A stretch of 64,000 nt of DNA from Sophora flavescens (Eukaryota; Streptophyta; Magnoliopsida; Fabales; Fabaceae): assembly GCA_030762895.1 (NCBI GenBank), contig CM061065.1:74971676-75035675 (forward strand), in the 5' to 3' direction. The number at the start of each line of letters is the position of its first letter. The stretch's first letter is position 1. The translations under genes and the position numbers were made by a program. Under the pieces are notes generated by a model, which had not been told where the DNA came from, did not search any database, and worked only from the letters and a program-made list of their open reading frames with translations. Positions 10,478 through 21,148 of this stretch are shown in pieces.

Positions 10478-11313
10478 TGTTGAGTCATCGGCAAGTGTAC
10501 CGGATCGTCGTAAGTAATAAAACACGGTAAGTAATTACCGAGGTCGGACACACGGATTGGGCTACCAATTCTACCAATTCTCAAGAAGTTCGATACGTTT
10601 GACCAATCAAGGCAAGTGGTTGAGGGGAGAGAGAAAATAGGATCGCAATTTAAATTAACAAAACAATTGGAAAATCAAGAATTAAAATCTGGAATTAAAT
10701 ATCTAAGGTCACAATTCCACCTACCCAATCATGCATAGTACCCAAGTGATGATGATTCTCTCCCTACGTTCAATTACAATGTCAACCAGGACCCCCAAAT
10801 TCTCCCAATGACACTGTCGTGCTTAATAGGACGTATTCAACGATTGAGTTAATTACTTACTAGGTCTCATAACCCAATCATCAAACTCTATTAAATCTGG
10901 TTCCTATAAGGTTGCACCGATCTCCTATTCACTCTCGTGCAATATTCGATCAATGTTCCCAATTCAAGTTCTAAACGCGAATAGCCTACTAAGCCTCATC
11001 ACGTTAACTAGTCAATCACGCATGCATATGATCAACGCAATAAATTCAGAATTGGAAAACAATAATTGAGATAAAGGAGAGAAACATACATCACATTGAA
11101 TCTACACCGTCATGAGTGGTTTCATTGATCCCTTAGACAAGGGGGATTAGCTCCTCATGCTTGTAACAACGCACAAACAATCGGAATTCATCGTAATTGT
11201 CAAATAGAAAAAGAAAAGAGGGAGACGCAGCTCCAGAGAACAAGGAATCGTCCAAAACGATCTAAAAACAAGTGGTTGAACAAAGGTTTTTTTCAATCTG
11301 CCCTAAAACAACA

Positions 11314-11321
11314 ATTTATAG
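11314..11321 (-). promoter_or_regulatory. TATA box in the Athila 3' LTR
   Basis: CTATAAAT on the minus strand, immediately downstream of the GCGAGGCGA word array. The matching site in the 5' LTR is at 17785-17792. Confidence 0.5.
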
Positions 11322-11334
11322 ATTTCAGAATCTA

Positions 11335-11585
11335 CGCCCGCTCGCGAGGCGAGTAGCTTCTCGCGACGCGAATATTAAGTTTTGGCTCCATCTGGATTTG
11401 AATGCTTCCAAGTCGAGATGGTGATTGGTGAGGTGAGACGGAGAGGATGACATTTCTGGCACAGTCAGACCTTCAGACTCGCGAGGCGAGATGGTTCTTC
11501 CCGAGGCGAGACAGAGAGGGTGACATTTGCTGTTCAGGCTGGTCTTCAGGCTCGCGAGGCGAGCTCCGGTGTCGCGAGGCGAAAC
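11335..11585. repeat. Array of CTCGCGAGGCGAG words in the Athila LTR
   Basis: Near-palindromic CTCGCGAGGCGAG variants recur about eight times. Copies also lie in the 5' LTR (17810-18060), and a second cluster lies in the internal spacer (13366-13600). Confidence 0.75.
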
Positions 11586-11723
11586 CTCCAGAATTGTTTT
11601 TCCACTGTTTTCTTCATTTTCCTTGACTCTAAGAGCTTCACTTTTAGCGAGGTTGACTCTCCCAATTAGGCACAAAATCTACCTCTTTTCTAGATGGAAA
11701 CTAGATAAGCCATAGGCTTATCA

Positions 11724-13732
11724 AACACCCCAAACTTAAACCTTGCTTGTCCCCAAGCAAGCTAAAACTCAAAAAGACTCAAGACTTGGCAAGCTTAAAG
11801 GATTCAATCAATTTCGCACAAATTTCATGCAATCTTAACAAAACAGTTTTTCTTCAATGATTTCCCCCCTTGCATCAACGTAATCCCCACATTCATTTAC
11901 TTTAAACAATTGAGAACTTCATCATTCATGTAGTCATTAATCTAAGTTGAGGATCAAAGTTACACACAAAAAGGGGGATCACCAATTTCAAACAATTGCC
12001 TTCCTCACAAGGGCATTTAGTATTTCACTCATTTGCTCAATTTGTCTAGGCTATCAACTTTTCACTCAATTTCACATTTCAAGAGCACTTCCCATGAATT
12101 TGATTTTCATCTCAAAAATAGTTCCCACGAAAACGTGCATGCAACATCAAAAGGTCTTTTAAAGGTTGTAATGGGCCTGGCTAAGGGTAGGATATTCAAG
12201 GATACTAGGCTTAAGTCCCTAGGAACTAAGAGAGCATGAGCATTTTGACACATTGAACTTCCACTCAAATTCCCTTTTCATTTTTCTTTTTGCCTTGGGT
12301 GACTACAACCTTTTCCTTGCTAAGCTTTTTGTTTTGCCCCTTTTCTTTTGGCAATTTTTTTTCTTCCTTTTTGCCTTGGGTTTCAACCTTTATTTTTTTT
12401 TCTTTTTATCAACCCATAATGACATATCAAACCTTGTAGCCACCTCAAACTTAGTTTCTTACAACCCTTCTCTTGCTAAGTTTCCATGCTCTCCTAATCC
12501 TAAGATTGGGTTAACATGATTTTTTCCCCCCAGATTTTTGGCTTATAACATAAGGTCATCAAGAAACAATAGGCCAATTAGGCTCAATGTGGCTAACTAG
12601 GGAACATGCATTAGGGATGGTTCTTTTTAGGCCAAGTAGCTATTTCAAAGAAAATTGACTAAATCATTTGATGCAACAAATAAACATACAAACCATGAAG
12701 AGATTCAAGCAAATCCGAGAAAGTGCAACTTAAAAGTGATTCACACAATCAAAAACAATGTTGGAGGCTCAAATCCTCACCTGGACATTTTTTTGCGAAT
12801 TGTTTGACCGAAATACAATTCCTAGTGTGTGCACCCCTTCACCCCAAACTTATCATAAATCAAGCAATCACAATAAAATTTCTCAAAGTTCAATTTTCAA
12901 TTTTTTACATGGGGATCAAATTTTCGATTTTCAGAGCCTAGGGGGAAATCATCAATGGTCAACATAATTCATGCAGTCAATCTATGCTAAATTCAATTAA
13001 AATCCACCAAGCTTGCCGACACAACACTCATACACAAACTCTTGATCTTCTCAAATTATTCAAGAGCGAAATTCAAAAACAAAAGGAAAAGGGAAAAGAA
13101 AACAAAAACAAAGCAATTGGTTCTCTCCCCCACACTTAAAGCATACATTGTCCTCAATGAAAGAACATAAATATAAAATAAGAGAGAGGGAAAAGAGAAG
13201 GAGTTCCTTGATCAAGTTGTAGTGTAGGTGGGCGCTTCCAAGGAAAGCTCTTCTACGGTAGCATCCTCATCAAATGGTCCCTCGGGCACCCGACCAATGA
13301 CAACTCCCGGAAGAACTCCCACATCACTTTCCTGATATGGAAAAATTGCAAACCCTAATTGCAGATTCGCGAGGTGATACATCACTCACGAGGCGAATAT
13401 GGAAAAATTGTTCTTCACATTTTCCAGAATCACGAGGCGAATAATATCTCGCGAGGCGAATCTGGAATTCCAACTACTGATGATGCCCATATTCGCGAGG
13501 CGAAAATGGTACTTGCGACGTGAGACAAAAGCGTGAGTAAGCCTCTGGGATTCAGGGCTTCTGTCTCGTGAGGCCACTGTGGGTTCGCGGGGCGAATCTA
13601 GGTTTTTTTATATTTAAATGACAGAAACTAAAAAATAAAGGATACCTAGCTTGGGTTGCCTCCCAATTAGTGCTTGTTTAACGTCCCGAGCCTGACTCAA
13701 GTCACCCCTAAGGGTTAATCCGGAAGAAGAAC
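11724..13732 (-). other. Athila noncoding spacer between pol and the 3' LTR
   Basis: Athila elements often carry an env-like ORF here, but this copy has none that I can support. It holds a polypurine tract next to the LTR (minus strand AAGTTTGGGGTGTT, 11724-11737), the mirrored words 'cttgcttgtccccaagcaagc' at 11744, strongly T-rich DNA (12270-12410), and a second cluster of GCGAGGCGA words (13366-13600). Short frames on both strands look random. Confidence 0.6.
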
Positions 13733-14234
13733 TTACTTGTCAATTGGGATTGATTCCCCATGGTAATGCCTTAGACCTTGCCCATTTACCTTGAAATTAC
13801 CAGAGGCCCCTTCTAATTCTACTATTTCGTGTGGAAAAACTTGGAGGACCTTGAATGGTCCCGACCACCTTGATTTTCGCTTTCCCGGAAAGAGTCTCAA
13901 CCTTGAACTATTAAGAAGTACCATTTGTCCGGACTAAAACTTCCTAGGCAAGATGTGCTTGTCATGTCATGCCTTAGTCAGCTGTGTAGATTCTTGCATT
14001 TTCATGTGCTTGCATGCGGATCTCGGACAACTCATTTAAGTTCAACAGCCTTCTATAATCGGCACGTACTCTCCACCCCGTGATGGTCTTTGTTGGGATC
14101 AATTCATTGCTTTCATTGACCACCAAGGTTGTGCCACCTTTCTTTGGGACCACATGAATTGGACTAACCCAACTACTATCCGAGATTGGATAGATGATTC
14201 CGGTCTCTAAAGGTTTAACCACTTCCTCACGCAC
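13733..14234 (-). pseudogene. Athila pol remnant: RT start fused to integrase C-terminus
   Basis: The first part (14234 to about 14053) is the beginning of reverse transcriptase: EEVVKPLETGIIYPISDSSW, VPKKGG and GWRVRADYRR. Where the RT palm should follow, the sequence jumps to LNELSEIRMQAHENARIY, which belongs near the C-terminus of the Athila integrase. The rest (13924-13733) is the integrase tail with RLRLFPGKRKSRWSGPFKV. A stop lies between the two integrase pieces, so the frame is broken again. The deletion removed the catalytic RT residues, RNase H and the integrase DDE core. It sits directly downstream of gag-protease, as in an intact polyprotein. Confidence 0.75.
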
Positions 14235-14237
14235 AAC

Positions 14238-16709
14238 TTATTTCATTCCTTCTTTGTTGAGCTTTTCCTTTGCACCTTCATCCTCTGGGAGACTCGGTAA
14301 GGCTTCCATGTCTTTTAACCACTCAAGATAGTCCTCATCCCCCAAAGGGTCTTTTTCCTCACTATCATCTTCATGGGATTTTACCAACACTTGTGCAAGT
14401 GAAGAACCATGGGTTTCTCTAGTTGCCTTTGCCTTGACAGTTGAGTCCACCATATCCACTCGATACACATCCGACCTCTCAGCAGGGTGCTTCATTACTT
14501 CAAAGACATTGAAGACTACCTTCTCATCTTGCACCCTTAGAGTGAGTTTCCCTTGTTGCACATCTATCAAAGCACGCCCAGTGGCCAAGAAGGGCCTACC
14601 CAATATGAGAGGGATCTCGGCGTCTTCATCCATATCGAGCACCACAAAATCCACCGGAAATATGAACTTGTCCACCTTCACTAACAAGTCTTCGACCACC
14701 CCATAAGGATATTTTATAGAACGTTCGGCTAGTTGGAGTGACATCCACGTATCTTTGACTTCTTTGATCCCCAACTTCTTCATCATAGAGAGGGGCATCA
14801 ACTTGATGCTTGCCCCTAGATCACACAATGCCTTCCCTAGAGTCATCTTCCCAATGGTGCAAGGTATAGAAAAAGAATCGGTGTCCTTCAACTTTGGAGG
14901 TAGTTTTCTTTGAAGAATGACACTACACTCCTCAGTCAAAGCAACCGTTTCATCATCCACTAATTTCCGCTTCTTGGAGAGAAGCTCCTTCATAAACCGG
15001 GCATAAGATGGCATTTGTTCCAAGGCCTCCGCAAATGGAATGTTAATTTGAAGCTTGCGGAAGACATCAAGGAATTTACTGAACTGTTTATCTTGTAGAG
15101 GCTTCTTCAATCTTTCAGGATATGGTACCTTCATGTAGGACGGGAGGTCTTTGGGCTCAACCCACTTCTTTTTTCGGAACTCTTCATCTACAAGTTTTAA
15201 CCTTCCCCCTTGCTCCGGTGCCTTGTCACTTGCCAACTCCTCTTTCTCAGGTTGCTCTTCCTCAACATGTGGTTGTTCTTCCTCAACTTCCTGAGAACTA
15301 GTTGCACCCCTGTTAGATCCCAACACCCTACCGCTTCTAGTTGTTACGGCATTGCATTGGTTCTTAGGGTTGTTCTCGGTATCACCTGGGAAAGTGCCTG
15401 GGAGACGCTCATTTAGTTGCTTTGCGAGCTGAGCAATTTGCGTCTCTAGATTCTGAATTGCCAACCCTGTATAAGTTGCCAACTTGTCAATGGCTGTGCT
15501 CATATTGATTGACAACTTCTCAATTTCCGCATTTGTCTTTTCTATAGCCAACTCCCAAGGTTGCCTTCCACCATCAGTTATTTGCAATTGATTAGGCCCC
15601 GGAAGAGCCTGCTGAGTATTGCGTTGAAGGATTCCATAGTTTGGTATCTGACCCTGTTGAGGTTGTTGTTGCCAATTCTGTTGAGGTTGTTGTTGCCCGA
15701 CTAGACCACCACCAGCATTACTCCAAGCGAAACCCGGATGGTCTCTCCTCATATAACCCCTATTCTGATTCTGACTGTAATCATTCTGTCTGTTCCTCTG
15801 ATAATTGTTCTGGGGCACGCTGTCATAGAAATTATGGCATGAGTCCACATGTTCTTGAGATAAGTTGAAAGGACAGCTCTGAATGTCATGATCTCCATTA
15901 CAATTTTCACAACCCGGAGGTATTCCCTCGTGTATCACATTAACCTTCTTATTCCCAGACAAAGCCGCAATTTGCATCTTCAACAGTTTATTTTGCTCTA
16001 GAATGGCTTCTATTGTTGCGGAACTGACTCCACTTGAGGTTTCCCTATCACGGTTGTAATCATTGTACGACATCTTCTCCAATAACGCCCATCCATCCTC
16101 AGCTGATAAATAGGAAAAAGAACCGCCAGCTGCGGTATCACAATTCATCTGGTAGCGCCCCCTTAACCCGTTAAAGAAATGTTGAACCCTTGAGACCGGG
16201 TCAAAGAAATCTAAAGGACATCTTCTCAATAGCACATTATACCTCTCTCAGGCTTCATTATAAGATTCATCTTCTGTCTGCCTGAAATATGTGACGGCTA
16301 CTCTTGCTTGTGCCACTTTCTGAGGAGGAAAATATTTAGTGAGGAACTTTTGGGCCATCTGCTCCCATGTTCTGATACTGTTCCGATCTAATCTGTCAAA
16401 CCAATCGCGTGCGACATCCCTAAGAGAGAGAGGGAATAGCCACAAGCGAAACTCATCTTGAGTAACTCCTCTTGTCTTCTGCATGTCACAAGCTTCAAGG
16501 AAGCGAGTGATGTGTCTATGAGGGTCTTGTTTGCCACTCCCATCAAACTGATTCTCACGGATCTGGGCTGTGACACATCCTTCCACTCTGAAGGAGTCTG
16601 TATTGAGGTTGCCCCTCACGATAGAAGAAGCACAATCATCCAGGTTGGGTAGATCGTACTCGAAGAGAGGCTTGTAACGAGGAGGAGGAGGAGGGTTTTC
16701 TTCGGCCAT
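14238..16709 (-). pseudogene. Athila/Cyclops-like gag-protease, broken by a nonsense codon
   Basis: The polyprotein starts at 16709. The N-terminal gag (16709-16248) contains the retrotransposon gag core around FRLWLFPLSLRDVARDWFDR and FLTKYFPP. A TGA at 16245-16247 replaces the Trp expected in this family (EA-stop-ERYN), and the same frame then stays open for 665 codons. Downstream come LLRRCPLDFF, a Cys/His knuckle-like CENCNGDHDIQSC, a Gln/Asn-rich linker, a charged Glu-rich region and a retropepsin domain with CDLGASIKLMPLSM (active site degenerate to D-L-G) and IPLILGRPFLATG. A second stop (TAA) separates it from RT. Apart from the point stops it is remarkably well preserved. Confidence 0.85.
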
Positions 16710-16948
16710 CCTCTCAAGATTAATCGCTTCTCGGTCTTGGTGATCTCCGAATCAAATAGCAAGTCCTCTTGTGAAAGGGTACCTCGCATACAAAAACAAG
16801 GCAAGACCAAGTGGAATCAAAGAAGTAGAGAGGAATAATAGTAGATAAATAACAAAATAAAAATAAAAACAGCTTAACCAAATAATCAAACTTCCCAAAA
16901 AATTAGGAAAATTAGTTGTGCCAATCCCCGGCAACGACGCCAAAAACT
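16710..16948 (-). promoter_or_regulatory. Athila leader and Asp-tRNA-type primer-binding site
   Basis: On the minus strand, TTTTGGCGTCGTTGCCGGGG (about 16925-16945) lies just inside the 5' LTR. It matches the TGGCGCCGTTGCCGGGG primer site usual for Athila/Cyclops elements with one change (GCC to GTC). A short untranslated leader then runs to the gag start at 16709. Confidence 0.8.
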
Positions 16949-18318
16949 TGTTGAGTCACCGGTACGTGTACCGGGTCATCTTAAGTAATAAAACACGGTA
17001 AGTAATTATCGAGGTCGGACACAGGGATTGGGCTACCAATTCTACCAATTCGCAAGAAGTTCGATACGTTTGACCAAGCAAGGCAAGTGGTTGAGGGGAG
17101 AGAGAAAATAGGATCGCAATTTAAATTAACAAAACAATTAGAAAATCAAGAATTAAAATCTGGAATTAAATATCTAAGGTCACAATTCCACCTACCCAAT
17201 CATTCATAGTACTCAAGTGATGATGATTCTCTCCCTAAGTTCAATTACAATGTCAACCAGGACCCCCAAATTCTCCTAATGACACCGTCGTGCTCAATAG
17301 GACGTATTCAACGATTGAGTTAATTACTTACTAGGTCTCATAACCCAATCATCAAACTCTATTAAATCTGGTTCCTATAAGGTTGCACCGATCTCCTATT
17401 CACTCTCGTGCAATATTCGATCAATGTTCCCAATTCAAGTTCTAAACGCGAATAGCCTACTAATTCTCATCACGTTAACTAGTCAATCACGCATGCATAT
17501 GATCAACGCAATAAATTCAGAATTGGAAAACAATAATTGAGATAAAGGAGAGAAACATACATCACATTGAATCTACACCATCATGGGTGGTTTCATTGAT
17601 CCCTTAGACAAGGGGGATTAGCTCCTCATGCTTGTAACAACGCACAAACAATCGGAATTTATCGTAATTGTCAAATAGAAAAAGAAAAGAGGGAGACGCA
17701 GCTCCAGAGAACAAGGAATCGTCCAAAACGATCTAAAAATAAGTGGTTGACCAAAGGTTTTTTTCAATCTGGCCTAAAACAACAATTTATAGATTTCAGA
17801 ATCTGCGCCCGCTCGCGAGGCGAGTAGCCTCTCGTGCCGCGAATATTAAGTTTTGGCTCCATATGGATTTGAATGCTCGCAAGTCGAGATGGTGATTCGC
17901 GAGGCGAGACAGAGAGGATGACATTTCTGGAACAGTCAGACCTTCAGGCTCGCGAGGCGAGATGGTGCTTCGCGAGACGAGACAGAGAGGGTGACATTTG
18001 CTGTTTAGGCTGGTCTTCAGGCTCGCGAGGCGAGCTCCTGTTTCGCGAGGCGAAACCTCCAGAATTGATTTTCCACTGTTTTCTTCATTTTCCTTGACTC
18101 TAAGAGCTTCACTTTTAACCTGAAACAATAAAAAGAAACGAAAAGCCTAATTCTACTCAAAATAGACTAAAAACTACTAAAAATACATAAAACGAGTCAA
18201 AGTCTAACTTAGGAACAAAACAAGGCCAATTTGGGAGATTAGCGAGGTTGACTCGCCCAATTAGGCACAAAATCTACCTCTTTTCTAGCTGGAAACTAGA
18301 TAAGCCAGAGGCTTATCT
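16949..18318 (-). repeat. Athila 5' LTR
   Basis: 1370 bp, starting TGTTGAGTC on the plus strand next to the primer site. The outer terminal dinucleotide is CT where CA is expected, but the GTTAA target duplication follows immediately, which fixes the boundary. The minus-strand TATA box is at 17785-17792 and the GCGAGGCGA array at 17810-18060. Confidence 0.85.
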
Positions 18319-18445
18319 GTTAATCATGGTATCTTAATGATATTCATGTCTCGACGTATTGTTAATCATGGTATCTTAATGATATTCATGTCTCAACGTA
18401 TTGTTAATCATGATATCTTTATGATATCAATTTAATTGACGTATT
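18319..18445. repeat. Triplicated 42-bp repeat in the Tekay LTR
   Basis: Three tandem units beginning TGTTAATCATGGTATCTTAA, ending in a 'gacgtat' word, with increasing divergence. The Athila element inserted at the first unit, so its target duplication is part of the repeat. Confidence 0.8.
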
Positions 18446-19202
18446 CATTGTGCCTTTGGGAAATTGACGTACAATGAAAAACCATAAATCGACGTTCTCA
18501 CTGTGCCGGTCAGTGGGCTATGGTAAAATCGACGTGCCACTTTTGGCAATCAAGCTTGATCAGATCATTTTAAATGATGTTGGGGATCTCCGGAGATTAA
18601 GTGTGAATGTTTAGATGATGTATTGAAGTGTTCATGCATAGTTTTCCAACGTTGATGTTTGGGGTGTGGAACCCATTGATAAACTATATGCTATAATATG
18701 AATGCTTATGTTGTTATAAACATGTATATATGTATGTGCCTTCTTTTGTGTCGCGCATTTAGTTATTGTGTTAAATCCATATATTGGCATCTCACCCTTA
18801 CAAACATATCAGAGCCGCACAAGGGGTATGATTTCTACAAGAAGATGAAGACTGTCTAGTTCAGGGCATGCTGTTACTGCTTCTATTGGTTGTAGCGTCT
18901 GTTAGTTACGACCAACTTAGGTCCTATTGTGTTATATTATGTTTTGAGAATAAACTAAACTGATAATGATCTAGGTGTGAAAACATACGAGGCAGTATAG
19001 TTGTATGACTTATATACATTTTGTATTTAAGTGTGATTTGATTACGTTGTTGTTGTTATGAGGTTAAAAAGAAGAAAAAATTTATCACCATATTTTGAAA
19101 AGATAAACGTTGCGAAAACATTATTTTTTGAAAGCAACCAGCAAATTAAGTTTTATTTCCGCAAACAGGTAACCATGTGATGACCCGAGTTAAGGTGTCA
19201 CA
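18324..19202 (+). repeat. Tekay left LTR, second part
   Basis: Resumes after the Athila target duplication and ends GGTGTCACA, five bases before the primer-binding site. It contains the triplicated 42-bp repeat and several further 'tcgacgt' words (18430-18560). The end resembles, on the other strand, the start of the solo LTR at 33334 (shared 'catgcggaaataaa' and 'ggttgctttc' stretches), showing that the two belong to related families. Confidence 0.75.
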
Positions 19203-19206
19203 TTAG

Positions 19207-19218
19207 TGGTATCAGAGC
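19207..19218 (+). promoter_or_regulatory. Primer-binding site (initiator Met tRNA type) of the Tekay element
   Basis: TGGTATCAGAGC follows the LTR end by four bases. It is complementary to the 3' end of plant initiator tRNA-Met, the usual primer of chromoviruses. Confidence 0.85.
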
Positions 19219-19385
19219 CGGTCGAGTCTTTCGGGATTTTTGTGAAATAGGTCTTTTGTGTTGACGTTGTGTTTTCTGAGTTAAGTTTTGTTTGAATTAC
19301 TTCTTAGAAGTAATGTGTGTTAACCCACCAATGCACGTTTCATTTTCTGGTTGCGGTCTAACTGATTTTATTCTGCAGGTCAGTT

Positions 19386-20556
19386 ATGGAACTCGGACCA
19401 GAAGGTGGACGTGGACGAGGACGTGGATGCGGTCGTGGACGTGGTCGCAGAGGTGGTCCTATTGGTGGTTGTGCCAACATGAATGAAAACTATGTGGAAG
19501 GAGTGGACTATGCCGCTCAGGCTATGGAACATGTGGCAGCTGTAATTGCCAATCAAACTGCATCTATGAATGCCCAGAATCTACAAGCTGCAGAAGGCAA
19601 AGCTCTGATTGCGTTTCAAAGCCAAAATCCTTCACAATTTGGTGGGGATGCTGATCATGAGAAAGTTGATTTATGGATTCAGGAGCTGGAGAAAATCTTT
19701 GAACTGGTGGTTACTCCTGCAGAAGTAAGGGTTACTTATGCTGCTTTCCTGCTGATAGGAGATGTGGAGTATTGGTGGAAGGGTGTTCAACAACTGCTTG
19801 AAGTTGATCATCAGGAGATTACCTGGAACGTTTTCCGAACTGCATTCATGGATAAGTATTTTCCGGAGGGCATTAGGATCGAGAAAGAGATGGAATTTTT
19901 GGGATTACAACAACAAGACATGTCTGTGGGAGAGTATGCGGCTAAGTTTGAATCACTTGCCAAATACTTCCGTTTCTTTCAATCGTAACCCAATGAGAGC
20001 TGGAAGTGTGAGAGGTTCGAGGCGGGACTGAGATTTGAGATTAAGGAGTCTGTCATACCTCTGCAACTTCGAAATTTCAAGCATTGGTTGAGATGAGTCA
20101 GAAGATTGAACAGATGAGGAAAGGAAAAGACAATAAGGGGATTGTTGGAGGACCCTCTCGTTCCAAGAACCAGAATCAGGATCAGAAAGAGGAATGAAAT
20201 TAGCAGAAGCCTTATTTCTGTCCACTAGGAAATAACCAAAATCAGCAACAATATCGTTCTAATTCTTCTGCATCATGGAGTGGAGACCAGAGGAACCAGA
20301 GTCAAGGCCAAGTTAGGAAATGTTACAATTGTGGAGACCCGAAACATGTGTCTAAAACTTGTCCCTTGGGAGGAGTCCAATGTTTCAATTGTGGTCAAGT
20401 GGGACACATATCGAAGGAATGCAATGCTCCAAAGCGTAGATCAGTGGACAACAACATCAACATTAATACCCCGAAGACTGCGGGTAGAGTATATAATGTG
20501 TGGGGAGCTGAGACTTCAAACCATGACGGTAACCTCTTAACTACACTATTTTAATT
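19386..20556 (+). pseudogene. Tekay/Del gag, frameshifted, protease and pol deleted
   Basis: It starts at 19386 with a Gly/Arg-rich stretch, MELGPEGGRGRGRG, followed by the Retrotrans_gag core: GDADHEKVDLWIQELEKIF, YWWKGVQQ, WNVFRTAFMDKYFP and GEYAAKFESLAKYF. A stop at about 19986 follows a frameshift; the original continuation (ESWKCERFEAGLRFEIK, EMSQKIEQMRKG) is readable in another frame. Two Cys-x2-Cys-x4-His-x4-Cys zinc knuckles, CYNCGDPKHVSKTC and CFNCGQVGHISKEC, lie at 20321-20423. The frame ends near 20556 after RVYNVWGAE, where the protease should begin. Gag packages the element RNA; this copy cannot make a complete one. Confidence 0.8.
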
Positions 20557-21148
20557 CGGGTACAATTCATACTTTGTTTTGATGGATTGTGTGTGGATGT
20601 GTTGAAATTACTTGTTTCTGTGATTATCATGAGGTGATTGTTTCAAATTTCAACTATTCAATTGGTCACTGTGAAATTTAGTATGTTTGGACTGTCCTAT
20701 TTTGTTCGGGATAGACACTTTCTTGACAAAACGAGTTTCTTGATGAAACTTAGTCTAGCCACTTTTACTTTTGGTGAAAGTGATCCAATATGAAATTTTG
20801 TCGGATTATTGTTATTTAAAATTGTCATTTATAAATCCTTTGTCCAAGGAATAAATTCTATTAAGGTTAGGAACTATTTGTTTTGTGAGTTCCTAATCTA
20901 CTAGGAGTTCTCGTGAAAGAAGGAACTTTATTAGAGTCATGGTTGTAAATATGTATTAGCTATGCAGTTTTATACTCACGAACCTATTAAAGAATCTTTT
21001 TGCATATGGGACATTCCTGTATTCTTTTCAGATAGACAATTTTTTTTCTATACACTTTCTTATGAAAGTAAGACCTTTTTATTAAGGAAATCTTGTTCAG
21101 CTTTGAATCCAGAATTTCGAGGATGAAATTTTTTAAGTGGGGTAGTAA
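20557..21148 (+). other. Degenerate Tekay internal DNA and polypurine tract
   Basis: About 560 bp with stops in all frames. A faint match to chromovirus protease DNA is possible around 20690-20720 (CPILFG...), but I do not rely on it. The end, GAGGATGAAATTTTTTAAGTGGGG just before 21149, has the form of the chromovirus polypurine tract abutting the 3' LTR. Confidence 0.55.

Larger units (their letters stand above)
10478..11723 (-). repeat. Athila 3' LTR
   Basis: 1246 bp, bounded by TG...CA on the plus strand. It is highly similar to the 5' LTR at 16949-18318, but lacks about 130 bp present there near 18116-18245. That gap is flanked by a short 'tta' microhomology, so it looks like a deletion in this copy. 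The minus-strand TATA box is at 11314-11321. The array of 'tcgcgaggcga' words (11335-11585) lies beside it. Confidence 0.85.
10478..18318 (-). mobile_element. Athila/Cyclops-like Ty3/gypsy element, internally deleted
   Basis: Complete end-to-end insertion of 7.84 kb inside the Tekay left LTR, flanked by GTTAA on both sides (10473-10477 and 18319-18323). On the minus strand the order is 5' LTR (16949-18318), Asp-type primer site, gag-protease, start of RT fused to the integrase C-terminus, a 2 kb noncoding spacer, polypurine tract, 3' LTR (10478-11723). The LTRs read TGATAAGCC...TCAACA; the outer base of the 5' LTR is mutated from TG to AG. RT core, RNase H and most of integrase are deleted, so the copy cannot move by itself. 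Confidence 0.85.

Noticed and set aside
11325..11675. 116-codon minus-strand frame, with a 110-codon counterpart at 17796-18128
   Set aside because: Located inside the two Athila LTRs and spanning the GCGAGGCGA word array. LTR duplication explains the similarity, and no domain is visible.
14434..15868. Plus-strand frames opposite the Athila gag-protease
   Set aside because: Shadow frames of a clearly recognisable minus-strand polyprotein.
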